The position numbers and the translations under genes are program-made. A DNA stretch of 64,000 nucleotides from G963668345 sp965206025 (GTDB lineage: Bacteria > Acidobacteriota > Terriglobia > Bryobacterales > UBA6623). Shown here piece after piece: positions 44,098 to 52,980 of the stretch. Location of the stretch: positions 558,001 through 622,000 of the forward strand of contig CBDBIU010000003.1 of NCBI GenBank assembly GCA_965206025.1. The letters are read 5' to 3'. Under the pieces are notes generated by a model, which did no database searches, had not been told where the DNA came from, and saw nothing but the letters and a program-made list of their open reading frames with translations. Within the stretch, counting starts at the first letter, position 1. Each line of letters starts with the position of its first letter.

Positions 44098-45258
44098 CTA
44101 GTTGGCCAGCGCCGTAAAGGAAGCCGCGCCGTGTTCGTTCGCCTGCCGGTCGAGCTTGGACAGCGCTTCCCGCATCATGTTCAGCTTCGCCTGGCTGTAG
44201 CGCTTGAACACCGAGGCGTCGCCTTGTCTGAGCATCTGCGTCACGAAATGATCCGCCACGCCCCCGGCGCTCAGCCGGGTCGCAAAGGTGTGGCGCAACT
44301 CGTATAGCGAGAAATGTGGCAGCCCGGCGCGCTTGAGCGTCCGGTCCCACAGCTTGCGCACCGTCGTGATGTGCGGCTTGCTCGACCCGATCCGCGGGCT
44401 CGGGAACAGGTAGTCGGAATCGCCGCTCTGCTTCATCTGTGAGGCGAACGCTGCGCGGGCTCTGTCCGTCATCGGCATGTCCGCGATGCCATTCACCGTC
44501 TTCGAATCCGGCAGATGCACGATCCCGTTCTCCGGATCGACCTGTTCCTTCCTCATCGGGATCAACTCGCGATAGGGCCGTAGCCCCATCTCCACCATGA
44601 TCACGATGATGTTGCGAAGGTAAGCAGGCGCGCGGGCTTCCAGTCGGACCTGCTCCGAGGCGGTCAGATAGTGCGGCTTGCGTGTCGTACCCGCCAAGGG
44701 GACCGGAAACTCCACACCACCGCACGGATTCACCGCCAGCCGCCGCTTCTTCAGCGCCACGTTCAGGATGCGCCGCAGGATACGGAACTCCTGATGCACG
44801 GTGGCCGGCTTGAGTTTGCCGCGCAGTTGCAGCCCCATCCTGGTGTGCACCCGCTTGCCTGTGTTCAATCGCTTCATCAGATACGCTTCTATGTCTTCCG
44901 GTGTGATGTCCGATAGTCTGTTCTCGCCGAACCGGGGCCGCAGGAACTTCAGCGCGCCGAGGTTATGCAGGTGGGTCTTCTCGCTCCGGAAGGGCGGTTG
45001 GGAGCGGTTCTCAAGGAACCAGTTCGCCCACTCGTTGAAGGTAATCCCAGCGCCCGGCGCGGCCCTCGGCAGCAACCCCTCGTCGCGGGCCACCAACCGC
45101 TTGCGCATCACCTTCTCGGCTTCGCCTTTTGCCCTCTGGCCTGTCGACTCCTGTCTGAACCTCCCGTCGTGGTCCCGATAGCTCATCCACCAGACGCGTG
45201 AATCGCGCCGGATGTATAGACTACCGGCGGTATTTCTTGGTCTACCTGTTTTGTTCAT
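44098..45258 (-). CDS. int: tyrosine recombinase, integrase of the conjugative element
   Basis: A 386-residue site-specific recombinase. Start 45258 (MNKTGRPRN) is set by GGAGG 8 bases upstream. An N-terminal AP2-like arm (GSLYIRRDSRVWWMSYRDHD) and core-binding domain (GITFNEWANWFLEN) precede the catalytic domain. The first Arg is in MGLRPYREL; box II reads LYELRHTFATRL, with Tyr where His is usual before the conserved LR; the nucleophile is the Tyr of FKRYSQAKLNM, and the usual GH ahead of it is RQ. Two active-site His positions are therefore substituted. It ends 86 bp from tRNA-Arg and overlaps the excisionase gene. Confidence 0.92.
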   Translation of the reverse strand: MNKTGRPRNTAGSLYIRRDSRVWWMSYRDHDGRFRQESTGQRAKGEAEKVMRKRLVARDEGLLPRAAPGAGITFNEWANWFLENRSQPPFRSEKTHLHNLGALKFLRPRFGENRLSDITPEDIEAYLMKRLNTGKRVHTRMGLQLRGKLKPATVHQEFRILRRILNVALKKRRLAVNPCGGVEFPVPLAGTTRKPHYLTASEQVRLEARAPAYLRNIIVIMVEMGLRPYRELIPMRKEQVDPENGIVHLPDSKTVNGIADMPMTDRARAAFASQMKQSGDSDYLFPSPRIGSSKPHITTVRKLWDRTLKRAGLPHFSLYELRHTFATRLSAGGVADHFVTQMLRQGDASVFKRYSQAKLNMMREALSKLDRQANEHGAASFTALAN

Positions 45259-45460
45259 CGATTCCTCCATTCACATGAAATTGCTGACGCCATTCGACCA
45301 ACTCCGACAGTCGGAAGCGGATCGAGCGGCCCATCATGCGGTAATGGGGAATCTGCTTTCGCTCGACATAAGCATACACCAGCGAGGGGCTGACGCCCAG
45401 GAAGCGGGCGGCTGCCCTCACCGTGATCGGGGCTTCCGTCGCTTCTGTGGCAATGTTCAT
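45242..45460 (-). CDS. xis: excisionase-like helix-turn-helix protein
   Basis: A 72-residue protein with a MerR/AlpA-like winged helix (TVRAAARFLGVSPSLVYAYVERKQIPHYRMMGRSIRF), the fold of DNA-bending excisionases that control the direction of integrase. Start ATG 45460 follows AAGGAGG. It overlaps the integrase start by 17 bp, so the two are translated together. The pair lies at the tRNA end of the element. Confidence 0.88.
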   Translation of the reverse strand: MNIATEATEAPITVRAAARFLGVSPSLVYAYVERKQIPHYRMMGRSIRFRLSELVEWRQQFHVNGGIDEQNR

Positions 45461-45475
45461 CCTTCCCTCCTTGCT

Positions 45476-45834
45476 CTCCGTACAAAACCCCTAGGGATGC
45501 GCTCCGTGCTGAGAGTCCTTCGCGTAGGCTTCCGAGCCGAACCCCGCCATCCAAGCCCGCGAGCAACGACTCGCGGGTCATCCGATCGGGGTGTCCCGTG
45601 CTGTGGCCCAGCTCGTGCAGCGCCGTCTGGTAGTAATGGTTCGCCGACGGAAACTGTCCCCGCTCCGGAAGAATAATCTCATCGTTGCCCAGGTGGTAAT
45701 AGGCTTGATCTCCGGCAACGTGACAGATTTTGACTTGGCTCTTACCCAGAACCTCTGCTCGATGATCTGATCGGCGAAGCGGCGGTGGAATTCCTCGTCG
45801 TTCTCTCTGGCCTTGCTTTTTCTACCAGTCATGG
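45476..45834 (-). pseudogene. ardC: ArdC antirestriction protein relic
   Basis: Remnant of a second ArdC-type gene. It starts MTGRKSKARENDEEFHRRFA (N-terminal ssDNA-binding domain), loses the middle of the protein by deletion, continues one frame over as VKICHVAGDQAYYHLGNDEI, then FPSANHYYQTALHELGHSTG with the zinc protease HELGH, and shifts again (GFGSEAYAKD) before decaying. The intact homologue at 60372 aligns through all these parts. It is more diverged than a recent duplicate. Confidence 0.8.
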
Positions 45835-45986
45835 GTGTAGGGGTCTTCCACGGCTTCCCGGATCTCCTCCTCGCCGCCCACCTCCTCGGAGAAGACGCCG
45901 TATTGCTGGGCGATCCAGGCCGGGACTTCCAGCGCCTCGTCCCCGTCCAGGATCTCCACCCGCATAATTTTTTCTTCATCCTGCAT
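45822..45986 (-). CDS. small acidic protein of the conjugation locus
   Basis: 54 residues: it begins MQDEEKIMRVEILDGDEALE and continues VPAWIAQQYGVFSEE to an acidic tail ending DPYTHDW. It overlaps the virB11 stop by 11 bp and the ArdC relic start by 13 bp, and its codon use fits the neighbours. No domain recognised. It may be a leaderless companion of the ArdC relic or a small regulatory protein. Confidence 0.6.
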   Translation of the reverse strand: MQDEEKIMRVEILDGDEALEVPAWIAQQYGVFSEEVGGEEEIREAVEDPYTHDW

Positions 45987-46941
45987 CGTGTTCCCTCCAG
46001 ATCCGCTGGATGAGCCAGCGGTTCTCGGCGGCTTCGTAGCCTTTGACGAAAACCGCTTCTTCGGCGAATCGCCGCCCTTCGTGGCGCGTCATGTGGATCA
46101 CCATGGCGATACCGTCCACCACGCCCCTACAGGTGACTTCCCACGGTAGCTCCCCGCCGCCTTGCATGGCACAACTGGCGATTCGGGATAGGGCGCTGGT
46201 GGTGTTGTTGGCGTGTACGGTGGTCAGTGATCCGCCGTGGCCGGTGTTGAGGGCTTGCAGCAGGTCCGCCGCCTCTCCGCCGCGAACCTCGCCCACGACG
46301 ATGTGATCCGGGCGGTGGCGTAGCGCGTGGCGGACTAAATCGCGGATCGTGACCGCTCCTTCTTGCAAACCGCGAGCCTCGAAGCGGACGCAATTCGACC
46401 GCTCGATGCGAAGCTCCAAGGTGTCCTCGATGGCGACTATCCGCTCGTCATCGGGGAGAAGTTCGATGAGGGCATTAAGCAACGTGGTCTTGCCCGATCC
46501 GGTTCCGCCTGAAACTAGGATGTTGCGCCGGGACCGCAACACCCGCTCTGCTTCGGCCCGCACGTTTTCGGGGAGTGCGCCTTGCTTCACGAGGTCATCC
46601 GCTGAGAAGGACCGCTTGCCAAAGCGCCGCACGGTGATAGCAACTTGAGGACTGGCGGGCGGAACGCAGATGGCAACTCGTGATCCGTCATCGAGCCGGG
46701 CATCAACAATGGGGGAGCTTGCCGGGTCCAGGCCCAAAGGACGGGCGATATGGATAGCGGCCCGTTCAAGCGCCGCTTCGTCCAGGTCGGGCGCGGCGTG
46801 TGCGGCCAGCCGCCCGGCCCGCTCGACCCACACATTACCGGGACCGTTAATCATGATCTCGCTGACTTCGGAATCTTCAAGGGCGCTTTCCAAGCCCGGT
46901 AGAAACGGTTTTAGGTGTTCCAGTCCGCTTGCGCCGCTCAT
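45976..46941 (-). CDS. virB11: type IV secretion ATPase VirB11/TrbB
   Basis: A 321-residue hexameric traffic ATPase that powers pilus assembly and substrate transfer at the inner membrane. The N-terminal domain includes EIMINGPGNVWVERAGRL; Walker A is SGGTGSGKTTLL, the Asp box IVAIEDTLEL, Walker B RHRPDHIVVGEVRGGEA and the His box TGHGGSLTTVHANN. The start at 46941 (MSGASG) overlaps the virD4 TGA as ATGA; the frame could start at 46968. It looks intact. Confidence 0.94.
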   Translation of the reverse strand: MSGASGLEHLKPFLPGLESALEDSEVSEIMINGPGNVWVERAGRLAAHAAPDLDEAALERAAIHIARPLGLDPASSPIVDARLDDGSRVAICVPPASPQVAITVRRFGKRSFSADDLVKQGALPENVRAEAERVLRSRRNILVSGGTGSGKTTLLNALIELLPDDERIVAIEDTLELRIERSNCVRFEARGLQEGAVTIRDLVRHALRHRPDHIVVGEVRGGEAADLLQALNTGHGGSLTTVHANNTTSALSRIASCAMQGGGELPWEVTCRGVVDGIAMVIHMTRHEGRRFAEEAVFVKGYEAAENRWLIQRIWREHDAG

Positions 46942-47743
46942 ATTTGGCCCGCCTCCTTCGCTCTCCAATAGGAGTGTTCGGCTGGCAGATAGTGCGGCTT
47001 GAGGTAGACGCGGCGCGGCTCAAGCGATTGCGCCCCGTCATAGGGCAGACAGATCGCTTGACAGTTCGAGAGCAAGGCGAAGTCTCGCGGGTGAAACACG
47101 GCCTCGCGCTGCTCCCGGAATGATTTGGTCGCGCCCATGCTCCCGCCTCCGCCTCCGGCCCGGCCTGAGAGCGGGGAGACTTCCGAGCGCTTGGAGGTCT
47201 CGCTGATGGTGTAGGATTCCTTGATCTTCGCAACCTGTCCGCACAACTCGGACGCAATCTTGGCGCTGGCGTCGTCACTGAGCGATAGGAAGATGCGAGT
47301 GCGGAGCGTCTGCAACAGCGAACGCCACGCTTCCGAGCTTCCCAACACGGCCCGCAACGAGGAAATAGATTGTGTGGCGACAATCGGGATGCAGCGGCAT
47401 TGCCGGGTCAGCGCAAAGGATTTTTCATCGCCCGATGGGTCGTCCTCGCCCACCGAAGCGAAGGCTTGGTATTCGTCACAGATAAAGACGGCGGGCCGAA
47501 AGTAGCTGCCCGGATTCGCCTTCATCTTGGCCGGGCGCATGAGAAGCGCTTGTAGCCAAGCGTTCTTGAGCATCACGCCCACGGCGCGGGATAGCGCCGG
47601 GTTGATACCAGCGGGCATGTTCAAGGCCAGCACCTTGCCCTGCTCGATCAATTCAAAGAGCGACGGTAGGTGGCGCGTGATCGGGGCTGTATCTCCGGCA
47701 GGGGCTTGGTTGCTCTCGTCTGCGGGGTCCGGGGTCTTGTCGT

Positions 47744-47915
47744 CCGGCTCCGTCACCACCCACGGCGCTTCTGCGGGCTTCACTGGTTTCGGCTCCGTCA
47801 CCACCCACGGCGCTTCTGCGGGCTTCACCGGCTCCGGCTCCGCCGCCTTCACCGGCTGCGGTTGCGCCGCCTTCACCGGCTGCGGTTGCGCCGCTTTCAC
47901 CGGCTGCGGGTTCTG
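47744..47915. repeat. in-frame tandem repeats in the virD4 linker
   Basis: A 24-bp unit (CACCGGCTGCGGTTGCGCCG) is repeated three times at ~47850-47915, and a ~45-bp unit containing GTCACCACCCACGGCGCTTC twice at ~47753-47830. Unit lengths are multiples of three and encode PVKAAQPQ and PVKPAEAPWVVTEP, so copy number can change linker length without breaking the frame. Confidence 0.8.
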
Positions 47916-48343
47916 CGGCTGCTTCGCTGGCCCTCCCCATGTGTATCTGATCTCTGCCGCCTGGCGCTTCTGCGCGTCCGCTGGCTCTGTGGCCTCCGCC
48001 GCTGCGTCGGCCTCCGCGTCCTTCTCGGCTTTGAGCCGCCGCAGTTGGGCTTGCAAGATAATGGCTTGAGGATCGTCAGAGATATGGGGCGCGGCGGGAC
48101 AAAACACCTTCGCCACGTCCGGCATATCGAACATGGCAAGGAACACCGAAACCCCCTCCACAATCGAGGACTTGATCTTGTTGTCGAGGGTTTGCCAGTC
48201 GTGGACAAACCATCGCTTGACGGCCTCCACTCGCTCTCTCGTATCTTGGCCGGGTCCAGGTTCCCAAACGATTTCATGGGTGATCTTGAGTTCGTCAAGT
48301 TTTGCCTTCAGCGGGCGCGTGTAGACGGCTTGGTCTTTTTGGC

Positions 48344-48799
48344 GGCTCTTCTGGGATTTTAGTGGCTGGCGGCGGTGAGTGACGGATCCCTCGCCACTGT
48401 GAGGCCGACCTCCCGGAGCCTGCTTCGGTGCCATTCAAGGGCTTCGTGACAACTCTACGGCCCCCAAGGCCGGGCGGCGACTGCGTTGGCCAAAAAGAAT
48501 TACTGATAAACAAAGGGTTACGAGTAGAGCAAGGCTGCTGGCAGGTAGTCGTACAGTCTCCCGAAGGCTGTGAAATGCGGATCCACAACTGTCATCCAGT
48601 GGCCACACTCAAAGAGATAACTCCCTGTTTATCAGTATCTTATTCCCTTTACGAGTTGCCCACGACCGGACTGGCGTGTAGGGTATTTGGGGATTTCTTG
48701 GCCGCCTTTTGGGCTCCGATGTGACTGCGGGCGACGTCGGGTCGGCAGGATGGAGGAGCCGGCTACCCGTTGGCCACCCACTAAAAACCCGGAAGAGCC
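48344..48799. mobile_element. MITE-like insertion element, copy 3, inside virD4
   Basis: A 456-bp copy with the same ends as 597-1037 and flanked by the perfect duplication TTTTTGGC (48336-48343 and 48800-48807). Shares the GTGAAATGC variant with copy 1. No transposase. Its presence in both chromosome and mobile element shows activity after the element arrived or co-residence. Confidence 0.95.
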
Positions 48800-50047
48800 T
48801 TTTTGGCTTCTCGGCGTAGGCGTCCAGTTCCATTGTTCAAGGTGTGTGAGTTGGGGTGCCAGCGCGTCCGTCTTGACGAAAATGGTCCCTGTGTTCAGGT
48901 CGTCACTCAGCTTCTCCGCCGCCTCGATCTTGGCCGCGAATAGCTCCGGGTCGATGGCACAGCGGTAGACCTGTTGCAACGTCACCCATCGCTCCGGGAA
49001 GATGCGGTGAAGCTCGATGATCCAGCGGACCAGATTGGTGTAGGCTTGCTGCCAAAAGGGTTCCTTTCCCTTGCCGAATAGCTGATTAAGCAAGCTCGAA
49101 ACGGTGTAGGCCAGTGAGTACGAATCAAGCCACCAGGCCGATAGGGGGTTCCATTGGGCGCGGGCGTCCATGCCAAGCTCGATGTAGTCCTGTCCACGGC
49201 CCGCCTCGACCAGGATTTGGCGGATGTCGTGACAGAAATCTCCCTTGACTTCTAGCACCAGCGCCGCGGCCCGCATGTGCGGATTGCCCGCTTGCCAGCC
49301 GAGAAGCTGCCGGGCAAACGGGTTCATGCAAGCCGATGTTTTCCCCGATCCCACGGCTCCGAAGATCGCCACGCCGGTATACAGTCCGCGCTCCGGGATG
49401 GTGAGCCACGAGGGACTGAAAATCTCCCGCGCCTCGACCGGGTGATGGACCTCTCCGATGACGATGGCCGGAGTCTTTTGGTCTGCTGAAAGCGGCCACG
49501 GCGGGAGCTTGGCGAAGGGCGCGAAATCGCGCCGCCGCCCTTCTAGCCAAACCTTCCAAACGGTGACGGAAATAAGCCCGGACAGCATGACGGCAACGAA
49601 GGGCGAAAGATAGTACCACAGCACCATGAACGAGAAGAAATCGGGGGTGTGGTATTGCACCAAAGCAAGGATCGGGTGCTCATCAAGCGAGGGGAAGGGA
49701 CGCCGTACAAAGCTCCACACGGCATACCACACACCGCCGAAAAAAAAGAGCACTAGAGCCGGGAGCCGTACAACGAAATGTGCGACGCGAAACACGGTCC
49801 AGCCCAACAGCATCAGACCTTGAAAGACGCGCCATCCGGCCCAGCCCAACAGCACGAAACCTTGCACGACGAGCCAGCCCAGGACGGCGAAAACCCGGAT
49901 CGGGTTTTTCCAGTTCATCGGGCCAGCGGGCCGGTGCCAAAGCTCCCGGAGATTAGGGCCGATGTCGCGCCATTTCATAGGTCCGTCTCCGTGCTTTCAG
50001 CGCCGCTCCTGGGGGGCTGTTTCTAAGCCTTCCCGCAGGGATAAATG

Positions 50048-50310
50048 AGGACGAGAGCGACCCCCATGGGACCGGGTAGAGGTATGTCACACCGTACCTC
50101 TACAAAAGGTCACATGACCCCCCTGTTTTGGGGGGGGTCGCTCTCGTCCTTCTCGCTTTCCCGCGTCGGAAGCGGGGCGGGCCGATTCACCGGGGATAAC
50201 CACAGCGGAATGAGAGAGATAAAGGAAAGCGGCTTCGCCGGATTTCTCGTTTTACCCATGTCACACCCCCCCCTCTGAGCGTGTGACAAACATTATCGGC
50301 CACTGTGACA
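50048..50310. promoter_or_regulatory. nested inverted repeats upstream of virD4, candidate oriT/control region
   Basis: The 360-bp gap 49979-50338 holds no gene. An 18-bp perfect inverted repeat (AGGACGAGAGCGACCCCC at 50048-50065; complement at 50133-50150) encloses a second (AGAGGTA/TACCTCT, 50078-50101), a palindrome GGTCACATGACC (50108-50119) and a C/G hairpin. A fourth (GTCACAC/GTGTGAC, 50260-50287) lies further left of the unknown gene. TGTCACA occurs four times (50085, 50259 and, inverted, 50282 and 50304). Position beside the coupling-protein gene and this architecture fit a transfer origin or a repressor-controlled promoter. Confidence 0.55.
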
Positions 50311-50338
50311 TAAAAAAACCGCCGGATTTACCCCTCTC

Positions 50339-51280
50339 TCATCCGATCTCATCCCGATCCGCAAACCGCACGGCCCGCCATGTCGAATAGTCGTCAATCG
50401 AGACTCCTTCGGTGAGCTTCGCTGCGGGCATATTCATGAGCGCCGCCGCCCGCTTCATGGCTGGCCCTCGACCGCCGTATGGGACGAAAAACTCCGTGTC
50501 GCGTCGTATCATCGCGTCTTGGATCGCCTTGATTTCCTGCTTCGCCGTCAACCCTTCATCGCTTGTCCCTGGCTCCGCCGCCGCCCATTTCTCAAGCACC
50601 CGCGCCGCACGATCCACGATGGCATTTTCAACGGCAATTCCGATCACCCGAACCTGCCGCCCCTTCTTGCGGAGCGCATCCCAAAGCGGCCCATGTGCGG
50701 CTCCCCACGAGTACAACTCCCGATCTGTCTGGTGGCCCGGATCGATGTAGACAAAGGTGGTGGTTTCAGCGTCCACGGCAAGGGGCAGTTTGAGCGCAAA
50801 GTAGCGCTTCTGGTTGTCAGCCACACCGTAGTAAATCCGGCGCGGAAGCAAGCGGAGCGGCAAGCCGAGCTTTTCAAAAAACTCGACCTTCTCCGGCTCG
50901 GCGGGGAGCCAGTTCATAGCGGGATGTTCGAGCACAAAATCGAGTGACAAAAACCGTCGCATGAGAACAGGCTTGCTGGCCTTTCGCCGGTGGCGGATGT
51001 TCTCGACGCCTAGCGCCCGGTAGATCGCGTTGCTCGATATCCGGCACGGTCTAGTTCCCCCGGAGAACGTAAAGTGTTTGTTCTCGACCGCCGCCCGGCG
51101 CTCCACCAATGACTTGACAAACCGCTCGACCTGCTTGCGACCCGTACTGAAATAATCACAGAACTGCCCCCGCGTGAACACGCCGCTGTGAAGGCACACA
51201 AGCGCGATCCATTCCGCGTCCGGGCCGGTCCAGCCGAGCGGTTCCAGGTTGCGATCCCTTCCTCGCAAGTGCGCGATCAT
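50339..51280 (-). CDS. unknown protein of the secretion locus with N-terminal winged helix
   Basis: A 313-residue soluble protein. Residues ~20-70 (EWIALVCLHSGVFTRGQFCDYFSTG...QVERFVKSLVERRA) look like a winged helix; the centre (RRFLSLDFVLEHPAMNWLPAEPEKVEFF; YFALKLPLAVDAETTTFVYIDPG) is rich in strands and might be nuclease-like or Replic_Relax-like, but I cannot place it. It begins directly after the virB8 stop (TAG-ATG), so it belongs to the virB operon and is the last gene before the inverted-repeat region. It could be a DNA-processing factor acting at that region. Confidence 0.7.
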   Translation of the reverse strand: MIAHLRGRDRNLEPLGWTGPDAEWIALVCLHSGVFTRGQFCDYFSTGRKQVERFVKSLVERRAAVENKHFTFSGGTRPCRISSNAIYRALGVENIRHRRKASKPVLMRRFLSLDFVLEHPAMNWLPAEPEKVEFFEKLGLPLRLLPRRIYYGVADNQKRYFALKLPLAVDAETTTFVYIDPGHQTDRELYSWGAAHGPLWDALRKKGRQVRVIGIAVENAIVDRAARVLEKWAAAEPGTSDEGLTAKQEIKAIQDAMIRRDTEFFVPYGGRGPAMKRAAALMNMPAAKLTEGVSIDDYSTWRAVRFADRDEIG

Positions 51281-51969
51281 CTATTGATCTCCGGTGACGA
51301 TGGCCCGGTCGCCTTGCAGGTAGGTGATGACGATTCCCATGGGGTTGAACACGATCAACTCCGTGGGGATTTGATGGAGGAATTGGAATTGCAGCGAGAG
51401 CGTCCAGCGCTGGCGAGTGGGGTACGCTCCCGTCCCACTTCGTTTGCCATCTCCATCCGCACGAGGTCAAAATCGGCCGTGGCGCTGTGGGGCTGCTGAG
51501 GGTTGGGTTGAATCCTCAAAATGACGCGGGCGACTTGCAATTCACCCCGCGCCACGCCCGCCGCGAGAAGGGCGACATTTTGGCTCTCGGTGCGAAACGA
51601 GGCGTTGGCGAGTGGGGTACTGAGGAAGCGCAAGCTCCGCGACCAGTTCTGGGCAACCGTGGCCCGCCGCCGTGAGTAGTAGTCGTAAATAAAACGGTTG
51701 AGGAAATACTTGGTGGTGGGGTCCAGGGGGTTCGCCTGAGCCTCCATCGCTTTGTAGGCGACGGCCTCGGCCCGCCCGACTTCATCAACCCTCACAACGA
51801 TGGGTCGCGGCGGCTCGACCGACACAATGCGGATGACGACGACGATGAGCAAGAGCACTCCGATAGCCAGCCCAACGGAGATCACCCGTAGATGACGGTT
51901 GGTATGGATGGCTTCGCCCCATATCTCGGCGTACTCGGCTCCGACGTCTTTGGTTTCCAGCTTCTTCAT
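51281..51969 (-). pseudogene. virB8: VirB8/TrbF inner-membrane protein with one-base frameshift
   Basis: Scaffold of the type IV secretion channel. ATG 51969 overlaps the virB6 TGA (ATGA). A cytoplasmic tail, one membrane helix (VISVGLAIGVLLLIVVVIRI) and a periplasmic NTF2-like domain (PTTKYFLNRFIYDYYSRRRA) follow. Near 51410, after RERTPLA, the frame is lost; in the next frame RWTLSLQFQFLHQIPTELIV and GIVITYLQGDRAIVTGDQ complete the family end and stop at 51281. The length, 3n+2, fits one missing base. It could be a sequencing error or a true lesion. Confidence 0.85.
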
Positions 51970-52967
51970 TTCATCCCTCCCGCGCCCACCTTCGCCGCCG
52001 CCGCCGTGCCGCCGCTGGCTGCCGCCATTCCCGCTGTCGTCGCCATTCCCATCAAGCCGCTGCCGCCCGCTCCGCCTCCGGTGACGAGCATCGAAGCGAG
52101 TTCCCCGCACTTGAGGCTTGCCAGCATTCCAGCGATAAAGAAAGGCACGACCGCGAGCATCCACAGACCCACTTCCATGAAGCTGTTGATATTGAGATTG
52201 GCTGTACCCATGCTCGTAATGAAAGCGATTCCGACGGCGCTGAACACGCGCAATACGGCTCCGGCAATCACGGCGTAGAGCGAATAGGTAATCATCGCCC
52301 GGAACCAGCCCCAAAACAGGAATGACAGCGGATCGAACACGAGAAACGGAATGAAGATCGGACCCAGAATGATGAGGATGGCAAGGGCAATCTGCGCCCA
52401 GATCACTTGAGCGTAGGTGACAGCGGAGAGCACCAGCATCATAAGCGCCATGAAGATGACAATCACAAACCCTGTAATCGCCGTCATCGCGGCTTGAAAC
52501 CCGCTGGTTAAGACATCAATGATATCGCCCGACTCCACCGCCGCGTCTTGACCCTCTGAAAGCGCCTTGAAGAGCTTTGTGAGTTCTTCTTGGACCGACG
52601 AAACAGAGTCGTCAACGAGTAGCAAGTTAAGCCAGTTACCGCCCGCCGCGATCATGTGTGGGAAGGTGAAACCCATACCCGGAAGATTGGTTGTGTAGAA
52701 CTGCAACATCACCCATGGAATCCAAATCCCAATGATGACGCGCATCAGTTCCCACGGCTGCAAGCCGCCGCCAAAGGCGATTTTCAGCCCACTCAACACC
52801 ACGACGATGAGGGCAAGACCGCCGAACATCTGATTGCCCAAGGTGAATATCTCCGCGCCCGCTGCCGCCGTGAGTGATTCTAGGGCGGTATCGAGGAACG
52901 ATTTGAAGTTCCTCATGTCTTCGGGCGTAAGCTCGGTCGGGATGCCGGGATCGAGTTGGATTTGCAT
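51966..52967 (-). CDS. virB6: VirB6/TrbL polytopic membrane protein
   Basis: A 333-residue inner-membrane channel component. At least six hydrophobic segments are visible (LALIVVVLSGLKIAFGGG; TGFVIVIFMALMMLVLSAVTYAQVIW; IALAILIILGPIFIPFLVF; TYSLYAVIAGAVLRVF; LWMLAVVPFFIAGMLASL). FWGWFRAMITYSLY is the conserved central block with Trp. A Gly/Ala-rich tail (GGGAGGSGLMGMATTAG) ends it. It is 13 bp after virB5 and overlaps virB8. Confidence 0.9.
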   Translation of the reverse strand: MQIQLDPGIPTELTPEDMRNFKSFLDTALESLTAAAGAEIFTLGNQMFGGLALIVVVLSGLKIAFGGGLQPWELMRVIIGIWIPWVMLQFYTTNLPGMGFTFPHMIAAGGNWLNLLLVDDSVSSVQEELTKLFKALSEGQDAAVESGDIIDVLTSGFQAAMTAITGFVIVIFMALMMLVLSAVTYAQVIWAQIALAILIILGPIFIPFLVFDPLSFLFWGWFRAMITYSLYAVIAGAVLRVFSAVGIAFITSMGTANLNINSFMEVGLWMLAVVPFFIAGMLASLKCGELASMLVTGGGAGGSGLMGMATTAGMAAASGGTAAAAKVGAGGMK

Positions 52968-52980
52968 TGACTACCACGGA

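Larger units (their letters stand above)
46938..49978 (-). pseudogene. virD4: VirD4/TraG coupling ATPase split by insertion element
   Basis: The coupling protein that recruits the DNA-relaxase complex to the secretion channel. The 5' part (49978-48808) has several N-terminal membrane helices and Walker A GAVGSGKTSACMNP; the 3' part (48343-46938) carries Walker B VFICDEYQAFASV, a Pro-rich linker of PVKAA/PVKPAEAPWVV repeats and the C-terminal ATPase motifs (VATQSISSLRAVLG). The element at 48344-48799 with one copy of its 8-bp duplication interrupts it. Removing 464 bp joins ...TPTPRSQK to DQAVYTRP... in frame, giving 858 codons. Each half still has an open frame, but the ATPase is not one chain. 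RBS-like GGAGA precedes the start. Confidence 0.93.
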
